From contig NZ_CALEJS010000037.1 in NCBI RefSeq assembly GCF_937898475.1, positions 9,404 to 73,403 on the forward strand: a stretch of DNA of 64,000 nucleotides, given 5' to 3'. Below are positions 16,077-24,154 of the stretch, one piece after another. The stretch comes from an uncultured Chitinophaga sp. (GTDB lineage: Bacteria > Bacteroidota > Bacteroidia > Chitinophagales > Chitinophagaceae). A program made the position numbers and the translations under genes. Each line of letters begins with the position of its first letter. Position 1 is the first letter of the stretch. The notes beneath the pieces are model-generated. The model was not told the origin of the DNA. It saw only the letters and a list, made by a program, of their open reading frames with translations, and ran no database searches.

Positions 16077-16694
16077 TCAACTGGCCAGCTCCACTTCATA
16101 TATCGGGCTGAAAAGATAGATACGGTTGGTGGCTACTTCTTCACAGCGGTAGCGTTTACGTATTTTCTCTCCTTTTCTGAAGATGCGGCCGTCTTTGGTG
16201 CGGAAAAGCTGGTGCAGGGGGATCTGCTCAACGAAGAAATGATTTTCTTTACGTTTGTCGTACCGTTTAAGGGTGCGCATCAGGTTATCATCTGCACAGG
16301 AGCTGGCGGCCGGGTTTTGGATGCTCTGGCGTACGACATCTTCCACGTCCGGGGGCAGGAAGCCTTTGCCTACGAACTGCTTTAATATTTTGGAGAACTC
16401 GCCTTTCCACTCTTTACCATGAGAGGCTACCCGGTTGCCATAATGAATAAAAGTAACGAGGTGGGCTATTTCATGGAGGAGGGTGATGAGGAAAGCGTAT
16501 TTATTCAGGTTGCCGTTCACACTGATGCGGTGGCCGCCCTTGCGGTCAGGGTGGCGATAGTCGCCCAGGATGCTCTGGCGCTCCCGGGTAAGGGTGAGAT
16601 GCACTTTATACTCAACAATGTAGGCCATTACCTGCTCAAAAGTGCCATCAGGCAGGTAGGCTGCTAATGCATGTAAAGGCGCTTCCTGCTTCAC
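16077..16694 (-). CDS. SprT-like zinc metalloprotease-domain protein
   Basis: A 205-residue cytoplasmic protein. The SprT-like signature is clear: HEIAH at about residues 93-97 (HExxH) and a third ligand region HGKEWKGEF about 20 residues later. The C-terminal RYRCEEVATNRIYLFSP resembles a reduced zinc-ribbon end with only one of the usual cysteines. Eukaryotic SprT relatives (Spartan) digest DNA-protein crosslinks; the role of bacterial members is not established. It starts 7 nt after the AtpI-like gene on the same strand, so it is probably the last gene of the bactofilin/AtpZ operon, although its function seems unrelated. Confidence 0.85.
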   Translation of the reverse strand: MKQEAPLHALAAYLPDGTFEQVMAYIVEYKVHLTLTRERQSILGDYRHPDRKGGHRISVNGNLNKYAFLITLLHEIAHLVTFIHYGNRVASHGKEWKGEFSKILKQFVGKGFLPPDVEDVVRQSIQNPAASSCADDNLMRTLKRYDKRKENHFFVEQIPLHQLFRTKDGRIFRKGEKIRKRYRCEEVATNRIYLFSPIYEVELAS

Positions 16695-16701
16695 AACCGG
16701 T

Positions 16702-17088
16702 TCACGTTTTTCTTTTAAGCAACTTGTACAGGCTCAATGTTTCGAACACGGTATAGACCAGGTACAAGAACATTAATGTAAAAATGGTAGCCCTGCTCAC
16801 GTCGGGGCGTTTGATGAGGACGTAGACGGTGATCCCGATCAGGCATAGGAAAAGCTTGCTGAACGTGGATGCATATACCATCCGGATAAAAACATGATTA
16901 TTCGCGGCCGCCAGTCCCTTACGGCTCATGAAATAGGATAACCCCGTTATACCTGCGAGCACCACGTTACCAGCCAGTAGCACAGCATAATGCATGCCTG
17001 CGTCCAGTAAACGGGGTTTTAGAAATATGAACGCTCCATTCAGGATGGAGAAGATAATAATCAGTCTGATAAAAAAACGGTCATTCAT
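16702..17088 (-). CDS. AtpI-like four-helix membrane protein
   Basis: A 128-residue protein made almost wholly of four hydrophobic helices (IRLIIIFSILNGAFIFL, AVLLAGNVVLAGITGLSYF, FSKLFLCLIGITVYVLI, TLMFLYLVYTVFETL). Size and topology match ATP synthase protein I (AtpI, about 126 residues, four helices), and the preceding gene, overlapping by 8 nt, encodes an AtpZ-type protein. AtpI helps assemble the c-ring in several bacteria. Sequence identity to known AtpI is weak to my eye, so the name rests on size, topology and neighbourhood. The ATP synthase genes atpB, atpE and atpF, which would normally follow, are absent here. Confidence 0.6.
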   Translation of the reverse strand: MNDRFFIRLIIIFSILNGAFIFLKPRLLDAGMHYAVLLAGNVVLAGITGLSYFMSRKGLAAANNHVFIRMVYASTFSKLFLCLIGITVYVLIKRPDVSRATIFTLMFLYLVYTVFETLSLYKLLKRKT

Positions 17089-17326
17089 TCCGCCGGGTGT
17101 CTTTTATAATTTGCCACAAAAGTAGTGTTAAACCCAGTAAAGAAAAAATGATCATGAATACAGGGAATGGCCATCCTGTCCGCTGGTCTATCTTATAACC
17201 AACGAATATGGCCAGGCCCAGTGTGGCCATCATCTGGAAGGCCAGGCCCGCATACCGTAACAGGAGCTTGTTGCCGTCAGGCTTCTTCTCCTGTAGTGGC
17301 TTCTTCTTTGAAGAAGGACTTTTCAT
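17081..17326 (-). CDS. AtpZ/AtpI family protein
   Basis: An 81-residue protein with a basic cytoplasmic start (MKSPSSKKKPLQEKKPDGNK) and two membrane helices (LAFQMMATLGLAIFVGYKID and PFPVFMIIFSLLGLTLLLWQIIK), the usual form of AtpZ proteins encoded ahead of F0 genes. AtpZ and AtpI have been linked to ATP synthase assembly and Mg or Ca transport. Its start lies 50 nt inside the end of the bactofilin gene. No alternative start fits, because the first helix follows directly, so the long overlap appears genuine. Confidence 0.8.
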   Translation of the reverse strand: MKSPSSKKKPLQEKKPDGNKLLLRYAGLAFQMMATLGLAIFVGYKIDQRTGWPFPVFMIIFSLLGLTLLLWQIIKDTRRNE

Positions 17327-17720
17327 GTTTGTCTTTCACCCCCTCGTTATCGTCTGCTTCCATGTAGCAACGACCGTTGAACTTGGCAGTAGGCTCCATT
17401 TCAAAATGAGCGGTGTAAACATCCCCTTTCACAAAGGCGCTGCCTTTCAGGAACAGGAGCTCGTCTACCTTAATAATACCTGTTACTTTTCCCAGGATGT
17501 CTGCACTCTGGCATACCAGGTCGCCGGTGATCTCTCCTTCCGGACCTACCACGATCTTGGCTTTTGTGGATACCAGGCCATTTACCTGACCATCGATTCG
17601 GATATCACCTTCGCAAACAATATCACCCTGGATAGAGGTGCCGCTGCCAATGATATTCACATTTGAAGAAGGCAGTATCGCCTTGCTTTCGCTCTTTGAG
17701 TTACGGTTGTTGTTAAACAT
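17277..17720 (-). CDS. Bactofilin (polymer-forming cytoskeletal protein)
   Basis: A 147-residue protein. After a polar N-terminus comes the bactofilin core (about 22-115), a right-handed beta-helix with regular turns such as IQGDIVCEGDIRIDGQVNGLV, TGDLVCQSADILGKVTGII and FVKGDVYTAHFEM. A charged, disordered tail (EADDNEGVKDKHEK...) follows. Bactofilins polymerise without nucleotides at the membrane and often organise peptidoglycan enzymes, commonly beside M23 peptidases. Here the gene upstream encodes only the membrane/coiled-coil part of such a peptidase. The last 50 nt also encode the start of AtpZ. Confidence 0.92.
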   Translation of the reverse strand: MFNNNRNSKSESKAILPSSNVNIIGSGTSIQGDIVCEGDIRIDGQVNGLVSTKAKIVVGPEGEITGDLVCQSADILGKVTGIIKVDELLFLKGSAFVKGDVYTAHFEMEPTAKFNGRCYMEADDNEGVKDKHEKSFFKEEATTGEEA

Positions 17721-17794
17721 AGGTTTTCAAGTGTTTTGGCTTTTCAATTAATAGGATGAAGTTAAATAAAAATAATTAAATATTATCGATTTAA

Positions 17795-18196
17795 TTAATA
17801 GGTACTGTTATCAACTTTAGGGACTTTCAGCATGGTGGTGTCTACTTTACCGGTGAAGTCTCCGTTTATGACCTGTTTGATATTATTCAGGTACTGGTCG
17901 CGGGCAATAATTGCATTCTCCAGCGAATCGGTACGTACTTTCAGTTTGATGAATTCCCGGCGCTGCTTAAGATCGCCATAGCCAGGTATATAATAGCGTA
18001 AAGGCGTGAATACCACAGTAGCTACCGAAATGGTGACCAGCAGTACGAACAGCGTACTCAACGCTACGTACACGCTCATCCTCGACAGTTTAAATGATGT
18101 GACTTCTTCATAGGTATCATCATTCATTATAACCAGGCGGTATTTATGATGTATTCTCCCAAGATCTCTCCCCTTTTTTTTGTTACGCTTAGCCAT
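17795..18196 (-). CDS. Membrane/coiled-coil protein resembling the N-terminus of M23 peptidases, catalytic domain absent
   Basis: A 133-residue protein from the ATG at 18196 (MAKRNKKKG...). It has a basic cytoplasmic end, a beta-like segment (YRLVIMNDDTYEEVTSFKLS), one membrane helix (VYVALSTLFVLLVTISVATVVF), the motif TPLRYYIPGYGDLKQR and a short coiled coil. This order is, from memory, that of Bacteroidota M23 metallopeptidases encoded beside bactofilins, but the protein ends after the coiled coil with no HxxxD or HxH zinc motifs. The bactofilin gene begins 75 nt later, so the peptidase domain is not merely frameshifted away. It may be a remnant or a non-catalytic partner. Confidence 0.7.
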   Translation of the reverse strand: MAKRNKKKGRDLGRIHHKYRLVIMNDDTYEEVTSFKLSRMSVYVALSTLFVLLVTISVATVVFTPLRYYIPGYGDLKQRREFIKLKVRTDSLENAIIARDQYLNNIKQVINGDFTGKVDTTMLKVPKVDNSTY

Positions 18197-18351
18197 ATGG
18201 TATTTAATCCGGCTAAAATTAAACAATTATATTATAAATAGCAGGTGTAAAAAGGAATTTCTCTCTTCCCCCTTTCGTAAAAAAATAGTCCTATCTTTAA
18301 AATATTTTTTAACATAAAGAGTTATAATAGTAGCCTATACACCCGGCATCC

Positions 18352-21300
18352 ATGAATCGCTATCGGTCATTATTACTATATCTACTTCCCCGCGCTGTAA
18401 GTTTCTTGTTACTCAGTACTGGTCCTTTAGCGGTATCCGCCCAGAGCAAAGATTCGGGCAGCGTTCAGCGAAGAACGCCTGTTAAAACCCAGGTAGTCCC
18501 CAAAGTACAGGACAGAAGGCCTCCCTCTGAAAAGATGGCGGAGAAAAAATTTACCTGGAACCGGCGACTGATGCAGAACCTGGTTACCCGTTATAATTAT
18601 TACTATAACGCCAAGATGAAGCTGGACAATGTTGTAAAGAATGTTGCCAGGCAGGGCCTGGATAATTACAACGACCTGCTGCCCTTTTACCCTTACAGCC
18701 TGCAGGACCTGGGCCTTAACAAGAACGACCTGGATTCTGTGATCATCAAGGCTTCTGTGGGTATCCAGATACATGACCCCCGCGGCAAATGGATAGATGA
18801 CTGCTACCTGCTGATAGGCCGCGCCTACTTTTACAAAAGCGACTGGGAGAATGCGCAGAAAACCTTCCAGTTCATGAACATCGCTTTTGCCCCCAAGAAA
18901 AAGACGGACTATACCACCGTGATAGGCTCCAACGAAAATGACCAGATCTCCGTGGCCACCAAAGAGAAAAGAAAAGGCATCTTTGGCAAGGTGAAACATA
19001 AAAAGGCGCGTAACGATGCATTCCTGTGGAGTGCCAGAACGCTGCTGGAACAGAAAGAATATGACCAGGTGCAGGGCCTGCTTAACCTGCTGGACGCTGA
19101 CCCTAACTTTCCGCGGCGCCTGGATGGCGACCTGGCAGAGGTACGGGCCTACAGCCATTATAAGCAGGGCCGTTATGCAGAGACCATCAACCCGCTGCGC
19201 GAAGCCATTAAGGAGAGCGATAACCGGGAATCCCGCGCCAGGATGTCTTTCATACTGGGCCAGCTGTACGCCCGCCAGGCAAAAGCTGATTCTGCCATGG
19301 CCATGTTCAGGAAGGTGATCCGCCAGAAACCCGATCCCATGATGGATTTCCAGGCGCGCATCCAGATAGCCCAGCTGAACGTGCAGGGCGGAAACGGCAC
19401 ACTGGAACAGAGCCTGGCCGCATTACGCTCCATGCTGAAGAAAGAACGTTTCATCCCCTACCGCGACGCTATCTATTATACCATGGCTACCCTTAGCGCG
19501 CCCTCCAACCAGGAGGCCGCCCTGGGTTTCCTGCAGCAATCACTGAAACAACCCAGCGACAACCCGGTACAGAAAGCGCTTTCCTTTAAAGCGGTGGCCG
19601 ATATATATTACAGCCAGCGTAAATACCAGCTGGCCCGGAATTTTTATGACAGCACCGCCGCCGTAATGCCCCCTGAATTTGCGGATGCAAACCTGGTAAA
19701 TGTACGCAAAGCCGTGCTGGGCGATGTGGCAGACCGGGTAACCGCCATTCAGCGGGAAGACAGCCTGCAGTGGATAGCCGCCATGCCCGAGACCTCCCGC
19801 CAGGCCTTCCTGGAGCAGATGGCCGCCAACATCCGGAAAGCGGCAGAAGAAGACCGCAGGAAAGCGGCCAAAGCGCTGGCAGGACAGGAAGAGGATAATA
19901 ACAGTTTTAATAACGCACTGGCCATGAACAACCCCTTCGGCGGTAACGGCCCCCGCAACGGCGCCAATACCAACGATCAGGGCGACTGGTATTTCTATAA
20001 TAATGCCAGCAAGGCATCCGGTTATTCAGAGTTCAAACGCCGCTGGGGCAACCGCCAGGCTGCCGATAACTGGCGCAGAAGTCAGCAGAACACCATCAAC
20101 CTGGCCAATAACCAGCCGCTGACCGACCAGGTAAGCGACTCGCTGCTGACCGGCGAGGTGGCAGGCGCCAAAACCGTTCCGCCGGACAGCGTAACGGCGC
20201 AGAGCCTGGGCGCAGATCTTCCGCTGACGCCCGAAAAACTGGAGCAATCCAGGACCGTGCAGATGGACGCCTGGTTTGATCTCGGTAAACTATACCACGA
20301 TAAACTGGACGATACCCAGCTGGCCATTGATGCGTATGACAGCCTGCTGCTGAAATTCCCCGACCATCCGCGTAAACCGGAAGTGCTGTACTCCCTTTAC
20401 GTATGGCATAGCAGCCTGAAAGACCATACAGCGCAGGCAGACCGGTATAAAAATATGGTGCTGACCCAGTACGGCAACACCAACTTTGCCAATATCATTA
20501 AGTTCGGCGCCCTGCAGGACGTGGATGCTGATCGTAAAAAACAGATCTCCACGGCTTACGACGCTGCCTACACCGCCTACCGAACAGGTAATTACGAACT
20601 GGCGCTGGAGCGTAAACGCCAGGCAGATTCTACTTTCGGCTTCAACTACTTGGCCCCCAAATTTGATATGCTGGAGGCCATGATCATTGTAAAAACAGAT
20701 ACTACCGATGCACTGACAGACTCCCTGTTCCTGGGTAAAAGGGCTGTGGAGGCAGTGATGAATAAATACCCCGGCGATGAAGGCATCCATGCCCAGGCCC
20801 AGGCCCTGCTGGACGCCCTGAACCGAAAAAAAGACCTGGTGGCTTACCTGGCACAGCTGCAGATACAGAAAAGGGATTCCGGCGGCACCATGGTGGATGA
20901 GGATGTTTCCATCCGCTACCCCTGGCAAACGCCCAAGCCGCAGCTGGACTCTGCCACGCTGAAAACCGCGGCGCCCGGCGCAGCACCCGTTATCGCCGGC
21001 AATGTAACCGCCACACCGCCGCCACCCATGACGGTAACGGCCCCTCCCCCGCCACCCAAACCCGTAACGCCGTATAAGCTGAGCGCCACCAACCCGCATT
21101 TTGTGGTGCTGTCTTTCCAGAAAGTGTCAAAAGCCCTGCTGGATGAAGGCCTGGAACAGTTTACCCGTTACAACGCCAGCAAACATGCGGCAGACAAGAT
21201 AGAGGTGGGCAGCTTTGTGCTGTCGCCCACGGAGGTAATGCTGGTGTTCCGCCTGTTCCCGGATGAGAACAAGGCCCTGGACTATTTTGATGAAATAAGG

Positions 21301-21450
21301 GAAGCGGCGCCTACTGATATTATTCCACGTATCCGCCCAACAGATTATAGTATGTTCGTTATATCCAGGGACAACTTCATTTTGCTGAACAGCACCAAGG
21401 ACCTGCAGGGATACCGGGAATTTTTTGACAAGAACTATATTACGCAGTAA
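18352..21450 (+). CDS. porW: T9SS-associated TPR protein, PorW/SprE type
   Basis: A 1032-residue exported protein. The signal peptide (about residues 1-30, ending VSAQS) has no lipobox Cys. TPR-like helical pairs span residues about 140-480 (IDDCYLLIGRAYFYKSDWENAQKTF, EVRAYSHYKQGRYAETINPLREAIK, FILGQLYARQAKADSAMAMF) and again about 640-720 (LYHDKLDDTQLAIDAYDSLLLKFPDHP). Low-complexity Asn-rich and Pro-rich linkers (PPPPMTVTAPPPPPKP) precede a conserved C-terminal domain. This matches PorW/SprE, a periplasmic component needed for type IX secretion and gliding. PorW/SprE in characterised species is a lipoprotein, which this copy does not seem to be. PBP1A follows 238 bp downstream. Confidence 0.8.
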   Translation: MNRYRSLLLYLLPRAVSFLLLSTGPLAVSAQSKDSGSVQRRTPVKTQVVPKVQDRRPPSEKMAEKKFTWNRRLMQNLVTRYNYYYNAKMKLDNVVKNVARQGLDNYNDLLPFYPYSLQDLGLNKNDLDSVIIKASVGIQIHDPRGKWIDDCYLLIGRAYFYKSDWENAQKTFQFMNIAFAPKKKTDYTTVIGSNENDQISVATKEKRKGIFGKVKHKKARNDAFLWSARTLLEQKEYDQVQGLLNLLDADPNFPRRLDGDLAEVRAYSHYKQGRYAETINPLREAIKESDNRESRARMSFILGQLYARQAKADSAMAMFRKVIRQKPDPMMDFQARIQIAQLNVQGGNGTLEQSLAALRSMLKKERFIPYRDAIYYTMATLSAPSNQEAALGFLQQSLKQPSDNPVQKALSFKAVADIYYSQRKYQLARNFYDSTAAVMPPEFADANLVNVRKAVLGDVADRVTAIQREDSLQWIAAMPETSRQAFLEQMAANIRKAAEEDRRKAAKALAGQEEDNNSFNNALAMNNPFGGNGPRNGANTNDQGDWYFYNNASKASGYSEFKRRWGNRQAADNWRRSQQNTINLANNQPLTDQVSDSLLTGEVAGAKTVPPDSVTAQSLGADLPLTPEKLEQSRTVQMDAWFDLGKLYHDKLDDTQLAIDAYDSLLLKFPDHPRKPEVLYSLYVWHSSLKDHTAQADRYKNMVLTQYGNTNFANIIKFGALQDVDADRKKQISTAYDAAYTAYRTGNYELALERKRQADSTFGFNYLAPKFDMLEAMIIVKTDTTDALTDSLFLGKRAVEAVMNKYPGDEGIHAQAQALLDALNRKKDLVAYLAQLQIQKRDSGGTMVDEDVSIRYPWQTPKPQLDSATLKTAAPGAAPVIAGNVTATPPPPMTVTAPPPPPKPVTPYKLSATNPHFVVLSFQKVSKALLDEGLEQFTRYNASKHAADKIEVGSFVLSPTEVMLVFRLFPDENKALDYFDEIREAAPTDIIPRIRPTDYSMFVISRDNFILLNSTKDLQGYREFFDKNYITQ

Positions 21451-21615
21451 GCCCATTTGAACAGCCGCCTGGCAGACGGAAAGGAAGTAATAAAGCACCG
21501 GGGGGACTTGGTACGAAATTAGCGTTCTATACTTTATAAGGAACGCTGACTTTAGTTCAATTTATAATTTGTAATTAACTAATCCGTAATCAAACATTCC
21601 TAAGGCCCTGTTAAA

Positions 21616-21650
21616 TTGGGGCCAAATCCTGGCAAATTTTCATAGTTTTG
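21616..21650 (+). promoter_or_regulatory. Possible promoter of the PBP1A gene
   Basis: TAGTTTTG (21643-21650) is a good -7 box about 40 nt before the start. The nearest TTG (21616-21618) is 24 nt away, longer than the usual 19-21, so the call is weak. Confidence 0.35.
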
Positions 21651-21688
21651 CCTGATTGTTGCACTTAATTTATTTATAATATTATCTG

Positions 21689-24076
21689 ATGAAACGATCC
21701 GTAAAAATACTGTGGATAGTGGTTTTGGGTGGATTGGGGTTCTTTTTGCTATTAGTGTTACTGATTAACTTCCGGATCATTGGCAATATGCCTTCCATGG
21801 AAGAACTGGAAAACCCGAGAGCATCCCTTGCCTCTGAAGTGATCGCAGAAGACGGCACCATACTAGGGAAGTACTATTCTGTAGACCGTTCCAGCTCTGA
21901 TTATAACGAGATTTCCAAAAATGTGATCAACGCCCTGATCGCTACGGAAGACGAGCGGTTCTATAAACACTCCGGTATTGATGCCCGCAGTACCATTGCC
22001 ATCCCCTTTTACCTGATGGTGGGTAAAAAACGCGGATCCAGCACCATTACCCAGCAGCTGGCCCTGAACCTGCAGCAGGATAACACCGGCAACCTGCGCG
22101 CCACCAACCCGGTGAAACGTGCTTTCCAGAAGCTGCAGGAATGGCTGATCGCTGTGCGGCTGGAACGGAATTTCACCAAGCAGGAGATCATCACGCTGTA
22201 CCTGAACACCGTAGCCTTTGGCGATAACGTATATGGTATTGAAAATGGCGCGCGTACCTTTTTCAGCAAAGATGCCGCCCATCTTTCCATAGAAGAAGCG
22301 GCCACCCTGGTGGGTATGCTGAAAGGTAATACCGTGTTCAACCCGCGCCGCAATCCCGCCGCCTCCCTGTCCCGCCGTAATACGGTGATAGAGCAGATGG
22401 AGAAGAACGGCTACATCACGGCTGCGGAAGCCACCAGCGCCAAGAGCAAGCCCATTGTACTGCGTTATAACAAGATAGATCACAATAAAGGACCGGCTCC
22501 TTATTTCCGCGAAGTGCTGCGCGATGAGCTGAAAGCATGGTGCAAGGACCATAAAAAGGCCGATGGATCTGAATATAACCTGTACCGCGACGGATTAAAG
22601 ATCTATACCACGATCAATCCCCGTATGCAGCTGTATGCAGAAGAAGCAGTGTCCAAACACCTGAAAGACCTGCAAAAGGTATTCTCCGCCCAGAACAACA
22701 TCAAAACCGGCAGCGCCTGGAAGCCCTGGCAGAAATACCTGGACCGTTATGTAAAAGAATCTGAACGCTACAGGAGCATGAAAGAAGATGAAGCTTCTGA
22801 TGCAGAGATACAAAAGGCATTCAAAACGCCCACCAAAATGAAGGTGTTTGCCTGGAGAAGCCTGATGGACCCGGCCCTGAACGAGATAGACACTGTGATG
22901 ACACCGCTGGACTCCATTAAATATATGCGCGCCGTTTTACAGGCCGGCTTTATGGCTATGGACCCTGAGAGCGGTGAAGTAAAAGCCTGGGTAGGCGGTC
23001 CGGATTTCCGTTATTTCAAGAACGACCACGTAGCCAAAACCCGCAGGCAGGTGGGTTCTACCTTTAAGCCCTTCCTGTATTGCTTTGCCATCATGAACGG
23101 TATGTCGCCCAATACCATGTTGCCCAATGAGCCTATCACCATTGGCGACTGGACACTGACCCGCAACTCTGAGGGTAGCGTAGGCGGCACCATTACCATG
23201 GCAGGGGCGCTGGCCCGTTCACTGAACCTGGTATCTGCCTATTTGATCAAACAGCTGGGCGCCAAGGCATTTGCTGATTTTGCCAAAAATAAGATCGGCT
23301 TTACCAGTGAGATCCCGCCGTACCCTTCCATTGCGCTGGGTACACCGGAAATATCCCTGTATGAAATGCTGCAGGCTTATACCATGTTCCCGGGCAGGGG
23401 CTTTATCTCCAAACCTATTTACATTACGCGTATAGAAGACCGTAACGGTAACATACTGCAGACATTTGCCCCTGAAAAACGGGAGGTGATCAGCGAAAAT
23501 GAAGCCTATACGATGGTGAAGATGATGGAGGGCGTGGTGGGTCCCGGCGGTACGGGTGCGCGTATGCGTTTCCGTTATAAGATGGAAGGCGAGATGGCAG
23601 GTAAGACCGGTACCACCAACGACAATACCGATGGCTGGTTCCTGGGCTATACCCCCCAGCTGCTGGCAGGCGCCTGGGTAGGTTGTGAAAACAACTTCCT
23701 GCGCTTTAACACCACCGCCGTTGGTCAGGGCGCCAACACCGGACTGCCGATATGGGCTTATTTCATGCAGAAAGTATATGCAGATAAAACACTGAAGATT
23801 GACAGCAAGTCGCAGTTCCCCATTCCCGCTACCCTGCATAATGATATTTACCTGAACTACGATTCTAACGTACAACCCGGGGCAGAAGCGGAAGATGTAG
23901 GATCCGGCAGCGCCAGCGATTATATTGATGTAACGCAGTATGGCGAAGAAGCGGCTCCGGAACCGAAGAAGGAAGAACATAAAGAAAAGGAGAAAGAGAA
24001 CGAAAAGAAAGATCATAAGCAGGAACAGCCTACACCGAAAGCCACTTATAACCCACCTCCCAAAAAGGACAATTAA
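21689..24076 (+). CDS. mrcA: Penicillin-binding protein 1A (bifunctional transglycosylase/transpeptidase)
   Basis: A 795-residue inner-membrane enzyme that polymerises and cross-links peptidoglycan. One N-terminal anchor helix (residues 8-28) is followed by a GT51 transglycosylase domain with catalytic ATEDERFYKHSGID (E87) and GSSTITQQLALNL. The transpeptidase domain has the SxxK motif STFK (S457), SLN and KTG (about 639). The C-terminus is a long Lys/Glu/Pro-rich tail. It follows porW in the same direction and is convergent with yidC, separated by a shared terminator. The porW-PBP1A order links secretion and wall synthesis genes. Confidence 0.95.
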   Translation: MKRSVKILWIVVLGGLGFFLLLVLLINFRIIGNMPSMEELENPRASLASEVIAEDGTILGKYYSVDRSSSDYNEISKNVINALIATEDERFYKHSGIDARSTIAIPFYLMVGKKRGSSTITQQLALNLQQDNTGNLRATNPVKRAFQKLQEWLIAVRLERNFTKQEIITLYLNTVAFGDNVYGIENGARTFFSKDAAHLSIEEAATLVGMLKGNTVFNPRRNPAASLSRRNTVIEQMEKNGYITAAEATSAKSKPIVLRYNKIDHNKGPAPYFREVLRDELKAWCKDHKKADGSEYNLYRDGLKIYTTINPRMQLYAEEAVSKHLKDLQKVFSAQNNIKTGSAWKPWQKYLDRYVKESERYRSMKEDEASDAEIQKAFKTPTKMKVFAWRSLMDPALNEIDTVMTPLDSIKYMRAVLQAGFMAMDPESGEVKAWVGGPDFRYFKNDHVAKTRRQVGSTFKPFLYCFAIMNGMSPNTMLPNEPITIGDWTLTRNSEGSVGGTITMAGALARSLNLVSAYLIKQLGAKAFADFAKNKIGFTSEIPPYPSIALGTPEISLYEMLQAYTMFPGRGFISKPIYITRIEDRNGNILQTFAPEKREVISENEAYTMVKMMEGVVGPGGTGARMRFRYKMEGEMAGKTGTTNDNTDGWFLGYTPQLLAGAWVGCENNFLRFNTTAVGQGANTGLPIWAYFMQKVYADKTLKIDSKSQFPIPATLHNDIYLNYDSNVQPGAEAEDVGSGSASDYIDVTQYGEEAAPEPKKEEHKEKEKENEKKDHKQEQPTPKATYNPPPKKDN

Positions 24077-24096
24077 ACAATAATAAAAGCATTAAT

Positions 24097-24135
24097 AAAA
24101 AAAGGACGCGGAGATGATCTCCGCGTCCTTTTTTT
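24097..24135. terminator. Bidirectional terminator between PBP1A and yidC
   Basis: AGGACGCGGAGA (24103-24114), loop TGA and TCTCCGCGTCCT (24118-24129) form a 12-bp stem flanked by A-tracts on the left and T-tracts on the right, so it works for both converging genes. Confidence 0.93.
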
Positions 24136-24154
24136 ATTATCGATGCTTTACTTT

